Assembly (NCBI GenBank): GCA_025352125.1
Contig: JANXTZ010000018.1
Location: 1 to 64,000 of the forward strand
Length of the DNA: 64,000 bases
Reading direction: 5' to 3'
DNA from: Deinococcales bacterium
Lineage (GTDB): Bacteria; Deinococcota; Deinococci; Deinococcales; JAAFIG01
Part shown: one piece after another, positions 1 to 8,395 of the stretch
Layout: each line of letters starts with the position of its first letter
How positions within the stretch are numbered: position 1 is the stretch's first letter
The notes under the pieces: model-generated
What the model was told of the DNA's origin: nothing
The model's input: the letters and a program-made list of their open reading frames with translations, nothing else
Databases searched by the model: none
Made by a program: the position numbers and the translations under genes

Positions 1-122
1 GAGACAGTAAATTCGCAGTTGGAATCAATGGGTATTCAACGTCTACGCGCTCGGACACGAGATGGATTTGAGATTAAGACGCATGCTTCATTGTTCGCTT
101 TGGCAGTCACAAACGGAATGTG
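1..122 (+). pseudogene. C-terminal end of a probable transposase (5' end outside window)
   Basis: Frame 1 is open from the first base to a TGA at 120-122 and encodes about 40 residues containing QRLRARTRDGFEIK and SLFALAVT. This combination resembles the C-terminus of IS982-type DDE transposases, in which an RARTxxGF-like stretch precedes a hydrophobic SLLALxxT-like tail. It is too short for certainty. The rest lies upstream of the window, so I cannot say whether the gene is intact. No CTCGAG occurs in bases 1-200, unlike the neighbouring host genes, which fits a foreign mobile element. Confidence 0.45.
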
Positions 123-194
123 AACTGGCAATCAGGGTAAAATATATTATCCTAAACCAGTAGTTCTATTGAGAATTGATGTGTCTAACGAACT

Positions 195-1169
195 TTAAAG
201 CGTCAAATCTGAAACTCGAGCCGTGACAATCTCAAAATCGTTGTGGCTGTCCGCAATGCTCAAAATTGGATTTTCAACCCGTGTCAAACTTTGATTTGCG
301 CTGATGCTCGAGCGACCCTCAAACACCAGATCAAAGAGTTCTCCAACCAGCATTGGATTTAAGGCGTAACGAATGTTCAGACGGTCTTGAATACCGTGCA
401 TGATGCCTCGAGCCAACCACTCCTGTCCCTCGATTTTGCTTTTCTCCGCACTCCAAGCGCCGTTCCAGGGTGCGGCATTGGCGCTGGGTTGCACAATAAT
501 TTGTGTCCCGAGTGAATCGGCTTTCTCGAGGGCACGTTCAAAAAATCCGTCATAACAAATCAGGGTTGTCACATGACCCAAAGGCGTGAGTGCCGCCGCA
601 ACATCTTCAAGCCGCCCTCGAGACAAGCCAACCAATTTTTCGAGTCCAGCCGTGAGGTTGAGCTTCGGGCTTCGCAACAAGATTTTGCCCGAAGGCGCAA
701 ACAAAAACGAAACGTTCTGCACCCGACCATCCGCCAGATGCAAACCCTTTGCCGCCTCAACTTCGACACCTGGCAGGAAGCTCGAGCCAGCAGCAATAAA
801 CGAATTGGTTTCTCGAGCCGCAATGGAGAAGGCTTTTGCGAAAACCTCGAACAAACGTGTCGCACGAGGCAATATAAAACCCGAGGCTGAAAAATTTTGA
901 AACTGCAAACCAAATTTGAGCGCCTCGAGCCACGATTCACGAGCCAACTCGAGCGCCGCATCCTGAATCTTAAAGGCAGTGACCTTGCGCTCGAGAAAAA
1001 ACAGCAGCGGCAAACCAATCAATTCGGGAAAAGCCACAAGTGCCGTTTCATGCGAATCTCGAGATTTTAATGCGAGTTTGGTCTGCCCCACAATCCATGC
1101 TTCAAAAGCCTGACTTGAAACATAAGCGTCAAGCTCGAGTTTGCTTTGCACGCCAGCCAAAAAAGCCAT
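195..1169 (-). CDS. Carbon-nitrogen hydrolase (nitrilase superfamily)
   Basis: A 324-residue protein with the expected catalytic triad of the nitrilase superfamily: a Glu in FPELIGLP, a Lys in SPKLNL and the nucleophilic Cys in LICYDG, followed by a conserved Asn/Pro region (QPSANAAPWNG). Such enzymes hydrolyse amides, nitriles or N-carbamoyl compounds in the cytoplasm. The substrate cannot be deduced here. The order and spacing of the triad are normal, so the protein should be active. It stands alone and is divergent from the lipoprotein gene at 1257, with an 87-bp gap between the starts. It is rich in CTCGAG, as are most host genes here. Confidence 0.8.
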   Translation of the reverse strand: MAFLAGVQSKLELDAYVSSQAFEAWIVGQTKLALKSRDSHETALVAFPELIGLPLLFFLERKVTAFKIQDAALELARESWLEALKFGLQFQNFSASGFILPRATRLFEVFAKAFSIAARETNSFIAAGSSFLPGVEVEAAKGLHLADGRVQNVSFLFAPSGKILLRSPKLNLTAGLEKLVGLSRGRLEDVAAALTPLGHVTTLICYDGFFERALEKADSLGTQIIVQPSANAAPWNGAWSAEKSKIEGQEWLARGIMHGIQDRLNIRYALNPMLVGELFDLVFEGRSSISANQSLTRVENPILSIADSHNDFEIVTARVSDLTL

Positions 1170-1256
1170 GTTTTAATTCTGGCACGAAAACGCGAAGCAA
1201 ACAAAACATTCATCAAACAAACAACCAAAACTCATCTGAACTGTTAGGCTGCAACC

Positions 1257-1748
1257 ATGCGCCCAGCCTTGATTGGATTGTTGGTTTTTGGATTTGTATT
1301 GACCGCCTGCGCCCCTCGAGCCTTCGAGCGTGCCAACGTCAGCTCGCAAAGCATCATCACGGATTTTCAAGCCGACCGTGGTGCGGGCAGCAGCTACAAA
1401 ATTGGTGAACCTGTCTCGTTTAGTTTTGGTGTCCGCCAAAACGGTTTTGTGACCCTGGTGACCACCGATTCGGACACCAGCACCTACGAATTGGACCGCA
1501 ACATCCCCGTTAAAGTAGGCAAGAATGTTTTGCCACCAAAAGGAGCAAATTTCTTTTACCGCATCAAACAACCCACTGGCACGCAACGGGTGTACTTGAT
1601 TTTTAGCGACACCGTCTCGCGCGGCGTGAAGTTTGAAGGAAAGCTCGAATCAGATGGTTTAGAGGCAAAAATTCAAGAGTTTTTCAATGCGGCGGGATCA
1701 AAAGCTCGAGATGTGATCGAGTCAAGTTTTGAGGTGATCAACCCATGA
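1257..1748 (+). CDS. Lipoprotein with DUF4384-like domain
   Basis: A 163-residue exported protein. The N-terminus is a lipoprotein signal peptide with lipobox LTAC (Cys about residue 17). The rest matches the pattern of DUF4384 proteins: a 'GEPVSFSFGVRQNGFVTL' beta-strand region and a later PTGTQRVYLIFSD stretch. DUF4384 proteins are common secreted or envelope proteins in Deinococcota, with no settled function. The stop codon overlaps the start of the next lipoprotein gene (ATGA), so the two are probably translationally coupled and may work together in the envelope. Confidence 0.65.
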   Translation: MRPALIGLLVFGFVLTACAPRAFERANVSSQSIITDFQADRGAGSSYKIGEPVSFSFGVRQNGFVTLVTTDSDTSTYELDRNIPVKVGKNVLPPKGANFFYRIKQPTGTQRVYLIFSDTVSRGVKFEGKLESDGLEAKIQEFFNAAGSKARDVIESSFEVINP

Positions 1749-2986
1749 ACATTAAACTTGCGATTGTTTTCGGAATGCTTGCCATTGGTGTAATCTCGTG
1801 CAATACCCCGCCAGCGCCAGCCCTGGCAAAATGCACCACACCAGACATGCAGCCGGCGGCGGCGGTAACCAGCACAGCCGTTTTCAAAGCCCAAGCCAAA
1901 ATCTTGGACAGCGCCGCCATTGACGGTTACGACGCCAACAAGGTTCTTGCCCAGGACAAAGGTGTGGTTGGCGGAGATTTTATCCTCAGCGATTGCAGCG
2001 AAGGCTTGCTGCGCCAAGTAACCAGCATTTCAACTGCCAATGTTGGTGTGGATGCTCGAGGCATTGAAAAAGTGTATTTGAACACCAGCGACGCCAGTTT
2101 AGAGGATGTCGTCACCAGTGGCGATGTGGGCTTGAATTACGGTGCTCTGGATTTTAATCAAGCAGTTGTCGTCAGCGCCTTGCCAGGGGTTCAAACCCGA
2201 GCGGTCAACGGCACAATTCCATTTAACGGCATCAAAATTCCGCTTGGAACAGCCTCGAGCCTGACGGTTGGGGGTTCAATCACTCAAGCGTTAACGCCCA
2301 AGTTTGATTTGACCTTCTCTGGTGGAAAATTGCAGCACTTTCAAATCGGACTTTCCGGTAGTTTCTCGGCAACCTTGGAGGGTAAATTGGTTTCGGGCGA
2401 AAAACTGACCAATGCCGCCAAAGAATTGACGATAGCCGATTACAAGTTCACTCGAGCTTTCCTGGTTGGGATTGTGCCAGTTGTGGTTGTGATTGAACCA
2501 AAACTGATTTTGGGTGTAGGCGTTGGAACCAACAGCGCACTTCAAATGACCGCCAAAATTTCACCCACTGTCAATCTCAACTTCAATATCGAATTTACCC
2601 GCAGCGCCAAACCACAGTGGAAAATCACGCCGCCAACGGGTTCGTTCAGCGCAAATCCGTCCTTCACGGTCAATACTCCAGATGGTGGACAGGTGAAGAC
2701 ATTTGCCAAACTTGCGCTCGGCATGAAATTTTACGGCATTGCGGGACCAGAAATGACCGTCAAACCCTTCACGCTCGCCAAACTTTCAGCCAGCGATTTG
2801 TCGGCTGGATTAAATACTGGAATTACGGTGGACGGAAAAGTGGTTGCCGGTTTTAAAGTCCTGGGTCAAGGACTCGAGATTGCCTCAGATTCTCTAAGCT
2901 CGACCGATCTGGCAACCAATTACAAATGCACAAGTACCTCGTGCAGCATTTTGGTTTCAAACCCACCAACAGGACCTTTGCGTTAA
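1745..2986 (+). CDS. Lipoprotein of unknown function
   Basis: A 413-residue protein with a short signal peptide and lipobox GVISC (Cys about residue 19). The mature part is rich in Gly, Ser, Thr and alternating hydrophobic residues, as expected for an all-beta surface protein (for example LPGVQTRAVNGTIPFNG, KLQHFQIGLSGSFSATLEGK). Two cysteines lie near the C-terminus (YKCTSTSCSI) and could form a disulphide. I do not recognise a family. Its ATG overlaps the stop of the DUF4384 lipoprotein (ATGA), so it is the second gene of a two-gene envelope operon. It is followed by a hairpin at 3057-3082. Confidence 0.6.
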   Translation: MNIKLAIVFGMLAIGVISCNTPPAPALAKCTTPDMQPAAAVTSTAVFKAQAKILDSAAIDGYDANKVLAQDKGVVGGDFILSDCSEGLLRQVTSISTANVGVDARGIEKVYLNTSDASLEDVVTSGDVGLNYGALDFNQAVVVSALPGVQTRAVNGTIPFNGIKIPLGTASSLTVGGSITQALTPKFDLTFSGGKLQHFQIGLSGSFSATLEGKLVSGEKLTNAAKELTIADYKFTRAFLVGIVPVVVVIEPKLILGVGVGTNSALQMTAKISPTVNLNFNIEFTRSAKPQWKITPPTGSFSANPSFTVNTPDGGQVKTFAKLALGMKFYGIAGPEMTVKPFTLAKLSASDLSAGLNTGITVDGKVVAGFKVLGQGLEIASDSLSSTDLATNYKCTSTSCSILVSNPPTGPLR

Positions 2987-3056
2987 GACTCGAGTTCAAC
3001 GACTTCATATTCTTCAAACATTAAAATCGGCAATTGCTGTCTACCCTCATCCCTAA

Positions 3057-3082
3057 CCCTTCTCCCAACATCAGGAGAAGGG
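3057..3082. repeat. Intergenic hairpin repeat, type A (CAACATCA loop)
   Basis: A perfect 9-bp stem (CCCTTCTCC / GGAGAAGGG) around the 8-base loop CAACATCA, preceded by CTACCCTCATCC and followed by AATTTTATT. It lies between convergent genes, so it may also act as a transcription terminator. A second copy at 29985-30010 keeps the loop and has a paired T-A to C-G change in the stem. A third, partial copy lies on the minus strand at about 50653-50690. Confidence 0.75.
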
Positions 3083-3134
3083 AATTTTATTCAATCTTTG
3101 ATTGGGCAAAATAGGCTCGAGAACGGATTTGTTT

Positions 3135-3536
3135 TCACGGCTCGTACAAAACCACACTTTCACCTTCACAGACGACCTCGCCGCGTTGATTGCGGCACAC
3201 GCAAGCCAATACAAAAACAGGTTTGTCCTCACGGATGCTCGAGATGGTCGCGGTTGCCGTGATGGTGTCGTCAATAAACGTCGGTGCACGAAATTTGAGG
3301 CTCGAGGAGAGGTAGATGCTGCCCTGACCAGGCAATTGATTGCCGATCACATTCGAGATCAGACTCGAGACGAGCGCCCCGTGCGCAATGCGCTGCCCGA
3401 ACCTCGAGTTTGCTGCGAATTCGGCGTCAAGATGTAACGGATTGTGATCGCCTGAAATCTCGGCAAACGCGACAATATCTGCCTCCGAGATGGTTTTATT
3501 GACAATGGCGCTGTCGCCAACTTTGAAATTGTGCAT
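3135..3536 (-). CDS. MaoC-like (R)-specific enoyl-CoA hydratase
   Basis: A 133-residue single hot-dog-fold protein. The hydratase-2 motif is clear: D-x4-H in SGDHNPLHLD, then a conserved Phe/Gly region (FGQRIAHGAL). Such enzymes hydrate trans-2-enoyl-CoA to (R)-3-hydroxyacyl-CoA, in fatty acid or polyester metabolism. The track ORF begins 23 codons further upstream. I chose the ATG at 3536 because homologues start close to the MHNFKVGDS-like sequence, and the longer start would run into the promoter region of the divergent gene at 3591. It converges on the lipoprotein operon. Confidence 0.8.
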   Translation of the reverse strand: MHNFKVGDSAIVNKTISEADIVAFAEISGDHNPLHLDAEFAANSRFGQRIAHGALVSSLISNVIGNQLPGQGSIYLSSSLKFRAPTFIDDTITATATISSIREDKPVFVLACVCRNQRGEVVCEGESVVLYEP

Positions 3537-3590
3537 GATCGAGTTTAAACCTCGAGCTTCCCGCAAATGCGTCTTGTGGTAGATTGCACC

Positions 3591-4700
3591 ATGGCTGACA
3601 TTCAAAAAGTCTCGAGTCGGGCGGATTTAAAACGGTTCATCGAATACCCCTACCAACTCTACAAGAACCATCCGACTTGGGTTCCGCAGTTGCTCTGGCA
3701 AGAATGGGACGATCTTGACCAGGCGCGAAAGAAGAATCCATTCTTTGAACACGCTGTGGCAGATTACTTCCTGGCGCTCGAGGCTGGGCAAATTGTTGGA
3801 CGGATCGCCGCGATTCATGACCAGAGTTACAACGAATTTCACAATGAAGCGGTGGTGTTGTTCGCCTGTTTTGAAGCCGAAAGTGCCGCCGTTTCCAAGC
3901 AATTGCTCGAGACGGTCGAAGCCTGGGGGAAAGCCAAGAATCTGAATTTGGTGAAGGGTCCGAGCAAAGTCTCGCAAAACGACATGATGGGTGTGCTGGT
4001 CGAGAATTTTGATGATCCGCCGGTGGTCATGATGGTTTACAACCCGCCGACCTACGCGGGCTTTATTGAGGGTGCGGGTTACACCAAATCTGAGGACACC
4101 TTCGCTTGGCGCATGACGGTGGCGGGCGGTCTGCCAGAACGCGTCTCGAGAATTGCCGAACGGGTCAAACGCAACCTGAAAGTCAATATTCGCAAGGTGG
4201 CGCTGGGCAGCAAAAAAGCACTTGCGGCAGAACTACCGATCTTGCGCGATATTTACAACGCCGCCTGGGATAAAAATTGGGGATTTGTGCCCTGGACCGA
4301 ACACGAAATCCAACACCTCGCCGAGCAGCTTGGGCAGGTTGCCGACAAAGACCTCTGTCTGATCGCCGAGGTGGACGGCAAGCCCGCCGCGTTCAGCATC
4401 ACCCTGCCTGACATCAACGAAGCCATGAAAGGCACGGGTGGCAGGTTGTACGGCTTGGCGAAACTCTTGTTGACCAAGCCCAAGCGAATGCGTCTGGTGG
4501 CACTCGGGATTCTGCCAGAATTTCAGGGACGCGGTTTGGACGCGCTGATTTACGCCGAAACTTTCTGGCGAGGGCAGAGCAAATACAACGCCGGCGAATT
4601 CGGTTGGACGCTCGAGAGCAACGACGCGATCAACAACGGCATGAAGGCTTTGGGGGCAACGCAGTACAAGCGCTACCGAATTTTTGAAAAACGAATTTAA
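3591..4700 (+). CDS. GNAT-fold acyltransferase-like protein
   Basis: A 369-residue cytoplasmic protein beginning MADIQKVSS. The N-terminal half carries a DUF-like segment with YPYQLYKNHPTWVPQLL and GRIAAIHD. The C-terminal half resembles a GNAT domain, with a probable acetyl-CoA loop in LPEFQGRGLDALI. Proteins of this architecture are annotated as hypothetical N-acetyltransferases; the acceptor is unknown. The track start (3567) was moved to the internal ATG at 3591, which matches homologue N-termini. Its stop codon overlaps the convergent stop of the lipid-A-disaccharide-synthase-like gene by 4 bp. Confidence 0.65.
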   Translation: MADIQKVSSRADLKRFIEYPYQLYKNHPTWVPQLLWQEWDDLDQARKKNPFFEHAVADYFLALEAGQIVGRIAAIHDQSYNEFHNEAVVLFACFEAESAAVSKQLLETVEAWGKAKNLNLVKGPSKVSQNDMMGVLVENFDDPPVVMMVYNPPTYAGFIEGAGYTKSEDTFAWRMTVAGGLPERVSRIAERVKRNLKVNIRKVALGSKKALAAELPILRDIYNAAWDKNWGFVPWTEHEIQHLAEQLGQVADKDLCLIAEVDGKPAAFSITLPDINEAMKGTGGRLYGLAKLLLTKPKRMRLVALGILPEFQGRGLDALIYAETFWRGQSKYNAGEFGWTLESNDAINNGMKALGATQYKRYRIFEKRI

Positions 4701-5890
4701 GTCAGGGCATTCAGAACCTCAGTCGCAATGCGTTTGGCTCCCCCAGGCAAACCCATGCGCTCGAGTCCCGTGAGTTTTACCTGTTCACGAAAAGCTTGAT
4801 CTTGATGCGCGGCTTTTACGGCTCGAGCCAAGATTTCTGGATCAGGTTGACTGAGCGTCAACCCAACACCCAACAGGCGTTTCTGGGCTTTGGCGAAACC
4901 CTCCAAGTATTGTGGTCCTTTGGTGACAAAACCGATCACAGGTTTACCAAGTCCAACCGCCTGTTCATTGCCCGTGCCAGACGTTCCAAGCACCACGCTG
5001 GCGGCATGAAGCAGCGCCGCAAAAGCGTTCTCGAGAATCATGACCTGAATTCCAGAGCTGTGCTTTGCCACTCGAGCCACGTTGTCCACAATTTTTGCAG
5101 TTGTCCACACCCAACCTGTGGACAACTCGAGCGCATCAAGGTTGCCTGAGAACGCAGCGAACGTTTGAAATTTCGGTAGGAGCGCGGCTGTCTCGAGCAT
5201 GATGGGCAGGCTGAACAAATAATCCTTGCGCGTTCCTGGCAGCAAGGCAAGCACAGGACGACCATCCAGAATCTTCTGAAGCTCGAGTTCTGGCGTCAGC
5301 AAATCCATCATGATGTTGCCGGCAAATTTGGCATGAGGCACGCCGAGTTCACGCAACCAATCGGCGGAGCGCTCATCTCGAGTAAAGACCTTCTCAACCT
5401 GTTTCATGTACCAGCGCTCAGGCAGCACAAAACTGTCCACGGTCACTCGAGAAGTCCGCTCGAGTTTGTCGCTGGCGTTCATGCCGTCCTGGTAATAGCG
5501 ACTGACGAGTGGTTGATACTGAAAGACCCGAGGTTTTGCCACTTGGAACGCGAAGCTGAACGTCACCCACAGGGCGTAAAGATCGCCGACAACCATCACC
5601 GCATCAGGTTTTGAGTTGCGAATTGCCCAGTGTTGCTCATGCGTTTTTTGGCGCATTCCGTCGCGCCAATCTTGCAAGAACAAATCCAAACTGGTAAACG
5701 TAAATCCGCCCGAGGGCGGACTCCAACGCGGTCCAAGCACAGGTATACCAGCGTTTTCGTAAACATTGCCGCGCCCGACAATCGGCAGGGCTTCAAGCTC
5801 GAGGTCGGGGTCCAACTCGAGCATGGTTTTGGCTAAAAATGCCCCAATCGCATCCTCGCCGTGACCGTTGCTGACAAACAAGATTTTCAT
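4697..5890 (-). CDS. Lipid-A-disaccharide synthase-related glycosyltransferase-like protein
   Basis: A 397-residue protein of the LpxB-related family found in cyanobacteria and Deinococcota (TIGR03492 type). The N-terminal FVSNGHGED motif is the family hallmark, and the C-terminal half contains a GT-B nucleotide-sugar loop region (GTSGTGNEQAVGLGKPVIGF). These organisms need not make lipid A, so the sugar acceptor is unknown. I use the ATG at 5890, which overlaps the truA stop as ATGA; the track's TTG at 5902 would extend further into truA. It is the last gene of the radA-to-truA minus-strand cluster. Confidence 0.75.
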   Translation of the reverse strand: MKILFVSNGHGEDAIGAFLAKTMLELDPDLELEALPIVGRGNVYENAGIPVLGPRWSPPSGGFTFTSLDLFLQDWRDGMRQKTHEQHWAIRNSKPDAVMVVGDLYALWVTFSFAFQVAKPRVFQYQPLVSRYYQDGMNASDKLERTSRVTVDSFVLPERWYMKQVEKVFTRDERSADWLRELGVPHAKFAGNIMMDLLTPELELQKILDGRPVLALLPGTRKDYLFSLPIMLETAALLPKFQTFAAFSGNLDALELSTGWVWTTAKIVDNVARVAKHSSGIQVMILENAFAALLHAASVVLGTSGTGNEQAVGLGKPVIGFVTKGPQYLEGFAKAQKRLLGVGLTLSQPDPEILARAVKAAHQDQAFREQVKLTGLERMGLPGGAKRIATEVLNALT

Positions 5891-6702
5891 TCCCGCGCCC
5901 AAGGCTCGAAACCAGCCTCGAGAAAATACAAACCGTGTGAGGCAACATTTTTGCCGGCTTGCGCACGGTCTTTGCTGGCGAGGACTTGTGCCACCTGACC
6001 CGACTCGAGCTTGCCCAAACCCACCTCGAGCAACGTGCCGACGATGCCGCGCACCATGTGCCGCAAGAACGATTCACCGATGACCTGAATTTCGATCAGT
6101 TGCTCGTCGGGGCTGCGTCTGACTGGAATGCTGCGCACCTCGCACGAGAACACGGTGCGCACGGTCTGGCGCTCCTCCTGCGAGGCGAACGCCGCAAAAT
6201 CGTGCTCACCTTCGAGATGTCTTGCCGCGTGACGCATCGGGGCAACCTCGAGTCGTTGCGGAACCCAGAGCGCACGGTGCCGCTCGAGGGCGCTCTGGGT
6301 GCGGGCATTCAGAATGCGGTAGCTGTACGAGCGCCAGGCGCAAGAAAACCTCGAGTGAAACAATTCTGAGGCATCCACGCATGAAAGCACTCGCACATCT
6401 TCGGGCAGTCTGGCGTTCAGGGCGCGGCGCATGACATCGGCTGGAATTTGATGCCCCACGTCCACGTGCGCCACCATGCCCAGCGCGTGAACGCCCGTGT
6501 CGGTGCGCCCCGCCGCCATCGGACGGGCGCTGACCCCAAGCGGCTCGAGCGCCTTTTCAAGCACACCCTGAACGGTGCGTTCGCCTTTGGCTTGCACCTG
6601 CCAGCCTGCAAAATTTGTTCCGTCCCACTCGAGAATCAGTTTTAAACGCCGCCAACCTTGGGGCAGCGCTGTGGGTTCTCGAGGTTCAAAATCGGGTTTC
6701 AT
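5887..6702 (-). CDS. truA: tRNA pseudouridine synthase A
   Basis: A 271-residue enzyme that converts uridines 38-40 of the tRNA anticodon stem to pseudouridine. The catalytic Asp lies in AAGRTDTGVHALG, the invariant TruA motif. Further conserved pieces are FHSRFSCAWRSYSYRI and FLRHMVRGIVGTLLEVG. Length is normal for the family. Both ends overlap neighbours as ATGA (mazF upstream, the LpxB-like gene downstream), so it is probably translated from a polycistronic mRNA that also carries the mazEF module. Confidence 0.95.
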   Translation of the reverse strand: MKPDFEPREPTALPQGWRRLKLILEWDGTNFAGWQVQAKGERTVQGVLEKALEPLGVSARPMAAGRTDTGVHALGMVAHVDVGHQIPADVMRRALNARLPEDVRVLSCVDASELFHSRFSCAWRSYSYRILNARTQSALERHRALWVPQRLEVAPMRHAARHLEGEHDFAAFASQEERQTVRTVFSCEVRSIPVRRSPDEQLIEIQVIGESFLRHMVRGIVGTLLEVGLGKLESGQVAQVLASKDRAQAGKNVASHGLYFLEAGFEPWARE

Positions 6703-7049
6703 TCGAGGATGGCATTCAAAGTGTCCAAGACCTCCTCGAGCAATTCATCGGAAACACGTTCAATAAATTTGAATCCTCGAGCCTGCCAGTCCAGGGTTTT
6801 GACTTGATTGGCAAGAACCACGCCGACGGTTTTTAAACCACCCTGTATTTCTAAACCACCCTGTAAAGGAATTTCAAAGGCGTAACCTTTGATTTGACTG
6901 GTGATTGGACAGGCGATCAACATTTTGGTGACCTGATTGTACTGGCTGTTCGAGATCACCAACGCGGGACGTTTTCCTGCCTGTTCATGACCTTGTTGCG
7001 GATCAAAATCGATCCAGATGATGTCGCCGCGCTCAGGAAATGCCTTCAC
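6699..7049 (-). CDS. mazF: MazF/PemK-type endoribonuclease toxin
   Basis: A 116-residue toxin of the MazF family, which cleaves mRNA at short sequences. The N-terminus shows GDIIWIDFDPQQGHEQAGKR, matching the family's conserved first strand and loop, followed by PALVISNSQYN and CPITSQIKG. I chose the GTG at 7049, which overlaps the mazE stop (GTGA); the track's TTG at 7079 would add ten residues lying inside mazE. Antitoxin first and toxin second with a 4-bp overlap is the usual mazEF order. It overlaps truA (ATGA), an unusual placement inside a housekeeping operon. Confidence 0.85.
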   Translation of the reverse strand: MKAFPERGDIIWIDFDPQQGHEQAGKRPALVISNSQYNQVTKMLIACPITSQIKGYAFEIPLQGGLEIQGGLKTVGVVLANQVKTLDWQARGFKFIERVSDELLEEVLDTLNAILE

Positions 7050-7294
7050 CAAAGCTCGTTCCCGACAGCTTGACCCCAATCGATTTCACGGTGAATTTTT
7101 TCTGGGGTAATCCCTTGCAGCAATTCATTCAGATTTTTGCTGCTGCGGCGTTTTGAGGTCGGTTTTAAAAGCAAACCCTGTTCGGTGATCTCGAGCGTCA
7201 ATTGAGTACCCTCATGCAGCTCGAGCGTCTGAGCCAGATCTTTGGGGATTCTGAGCGCCAAAGAGTTCCCCCATTTTTTGATTTCTCCGAGCAT
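7046..7294 (-). CDS. mazE: MazE-type antitoxin (AbrB/SpoVT fold)
   Basis: An 82-residue protein with an N-terminal swapped-hairpin DNA-binding domain (KKWGNSLALRIPKDL, the standard MazE motif) and a C-terminal tail that should bind MazF. The start ATG at 7294 is preceded by an AGGGGG ribosome-binding site at the right distance; the track start at 7318 is not. It precedes mazF with a GTGA overlap. MazE and the MazE-MazF complex normally repress their own promoter, which would lie in the 39-bp gap after the PIN/TRAM gene or further upstream. Confidence 0.85.
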   Translation of the reverse strand: MLGEIKKWGNSLALRIPKDLAQTLELHEGTQLTLEITEQGLLLKPTSKRRSSKNLNELLQGITPEKIHREIDWGQAVGNELW

Positions 7295-7333
7295 GGTCAA
7301 CCCCCTTGGTAGATACATGATGATACCACCAAA

Positions 7334-8395
7334 TTACAAGACCTCTTTGGGCTTGCCGAAAATCATGCGCCCAAGGCTGGTCTGTGTGGCGCTGATGACC
7401 GCCACGCGCACGGTACGACCCTTCAACGCCAGACCGTCGTCGATCACCACCATCGTGCCATCCTCGAGAAACCCCACGCCCTGCCCTGGCTGCGAACCCT
7501 CTTTGACCACCGCAATGGTCAGTTCGTCGCCCGCACCAAACCGTGGCTTCAAGGCTTCTGCCAGGGCGTTCAGACTCAGGCAGGTCACGCCCTGCAAACC
7601 CGCGACCCTCGAGAGTCCAGTGTCGTTGGTCAGCACGCTCGCACCAATTTCCTGGGCGGCGCGAACCAGACGGTCATCGACCCCGCCGCCTGTGTCCTCA
7701 AACTCTCGAATCACCAACTCGAGTGTCCGGTTGGCGCGAAGTTTCTCGAGGACCTCCAAGCCGCGTCTGCCCTTGGCACGTTTTTGCGAATCGGTCTGAT
7801 CGGCAAAATACTGCAATTCGCGCAGCACAAAACCAGGCACGATCAGCGTCCCCTCCAGGAAGCCCGACTGCGCCACCTCGAGAATCCGCCCGTCGATGAT
7901 GACGCTGGTGTCCAATAATTTTTGAATGCTGGGCGCGATGGCTGGCATTCTTCGTTCAATTGCGGGATTACGCGCCGCAAAAGGCGTAAAAACATCACGG
8001 TTCAAGACCGCCACGCTGACCAAAAAAACCTCGAGCAAGGCGGTAATGAGGAGCTGAAAATACCAGGCGTAACCTGGAATGTTCGAGAGGACGTTGTTGA
8101 GAAGCACACTGATTAAGAGTGCCATGATCGTGGCGATGGTTGCCGCCAGCACGGTTTGTGGGGGCATGGTCAAGAGGGTGTTGGCAATACTTGCCACCCT
8201 TTCACGCAAAATATTGGTCAGGCGGTTGGTCACCAAGCTGGTAATCAACGCCCCCAGAATAGCAATATACGTTTGGTTTAAACCGTCATTGACGAGCCTT
8301 TGGGCAATCAAATAACCCAGTAAAGCACCCAGGGCAATCAGGACAAAACGAATCAAACCGTGCAACGGGTCAAAACCCTCCAAACCGGTTTTCAT
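7334..8395 (-). CDS. Membrane PIN/TRAM-domain protein (YacL-like)
   Basis: A 353-residue protein with several N-terminal membrane helices ([41 protein letters not shown] and others), a PIN ribonuclease-like domain ([13 protein letters not shown], later [13 protein letters not shown] with acidic residues) and a C-terminal TRAM domain ([19 protein letters not shown]). This is the YacL family, which sits next to radA in many Firmicutes and Deinococcota. A nuclease role is inferred from the PIN fold. The ATG at 8395 overlaps the radA stop (ATGA), so I prefer it to the track start. Confidence 0.88.
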   Translation of the reverse strand: MKTGLEGFDPLHGLIRFVLIALGALLGYLIAQRLVNDGLNQTYIAILGALITSLVTNRLTNILRERVASIANTLLTMPPQTVLAATIATIMALLISVLLNNVLSNIPGYAWYFQLLITALLEVFLVSVAVLNRDVFTPFAARNPAIERRMPAIAPSIQKLLDTSVIIDGRILEVAQSGFLEGTLIVPGFVLRELQYFADQTDSQKRAKGRRGLEVLEKLRANRTLELVIREFEDTGGGVDDRLVRAAQEIGASVLTNDTGLSRVAGLQGVTCLSLNALAEALKPRFGAGDELTIAVVKEGSQPGQGVGFLEDGTMVVIDDGLALKGRTVRVAVISATQTSLGRMIFGKPKEVL

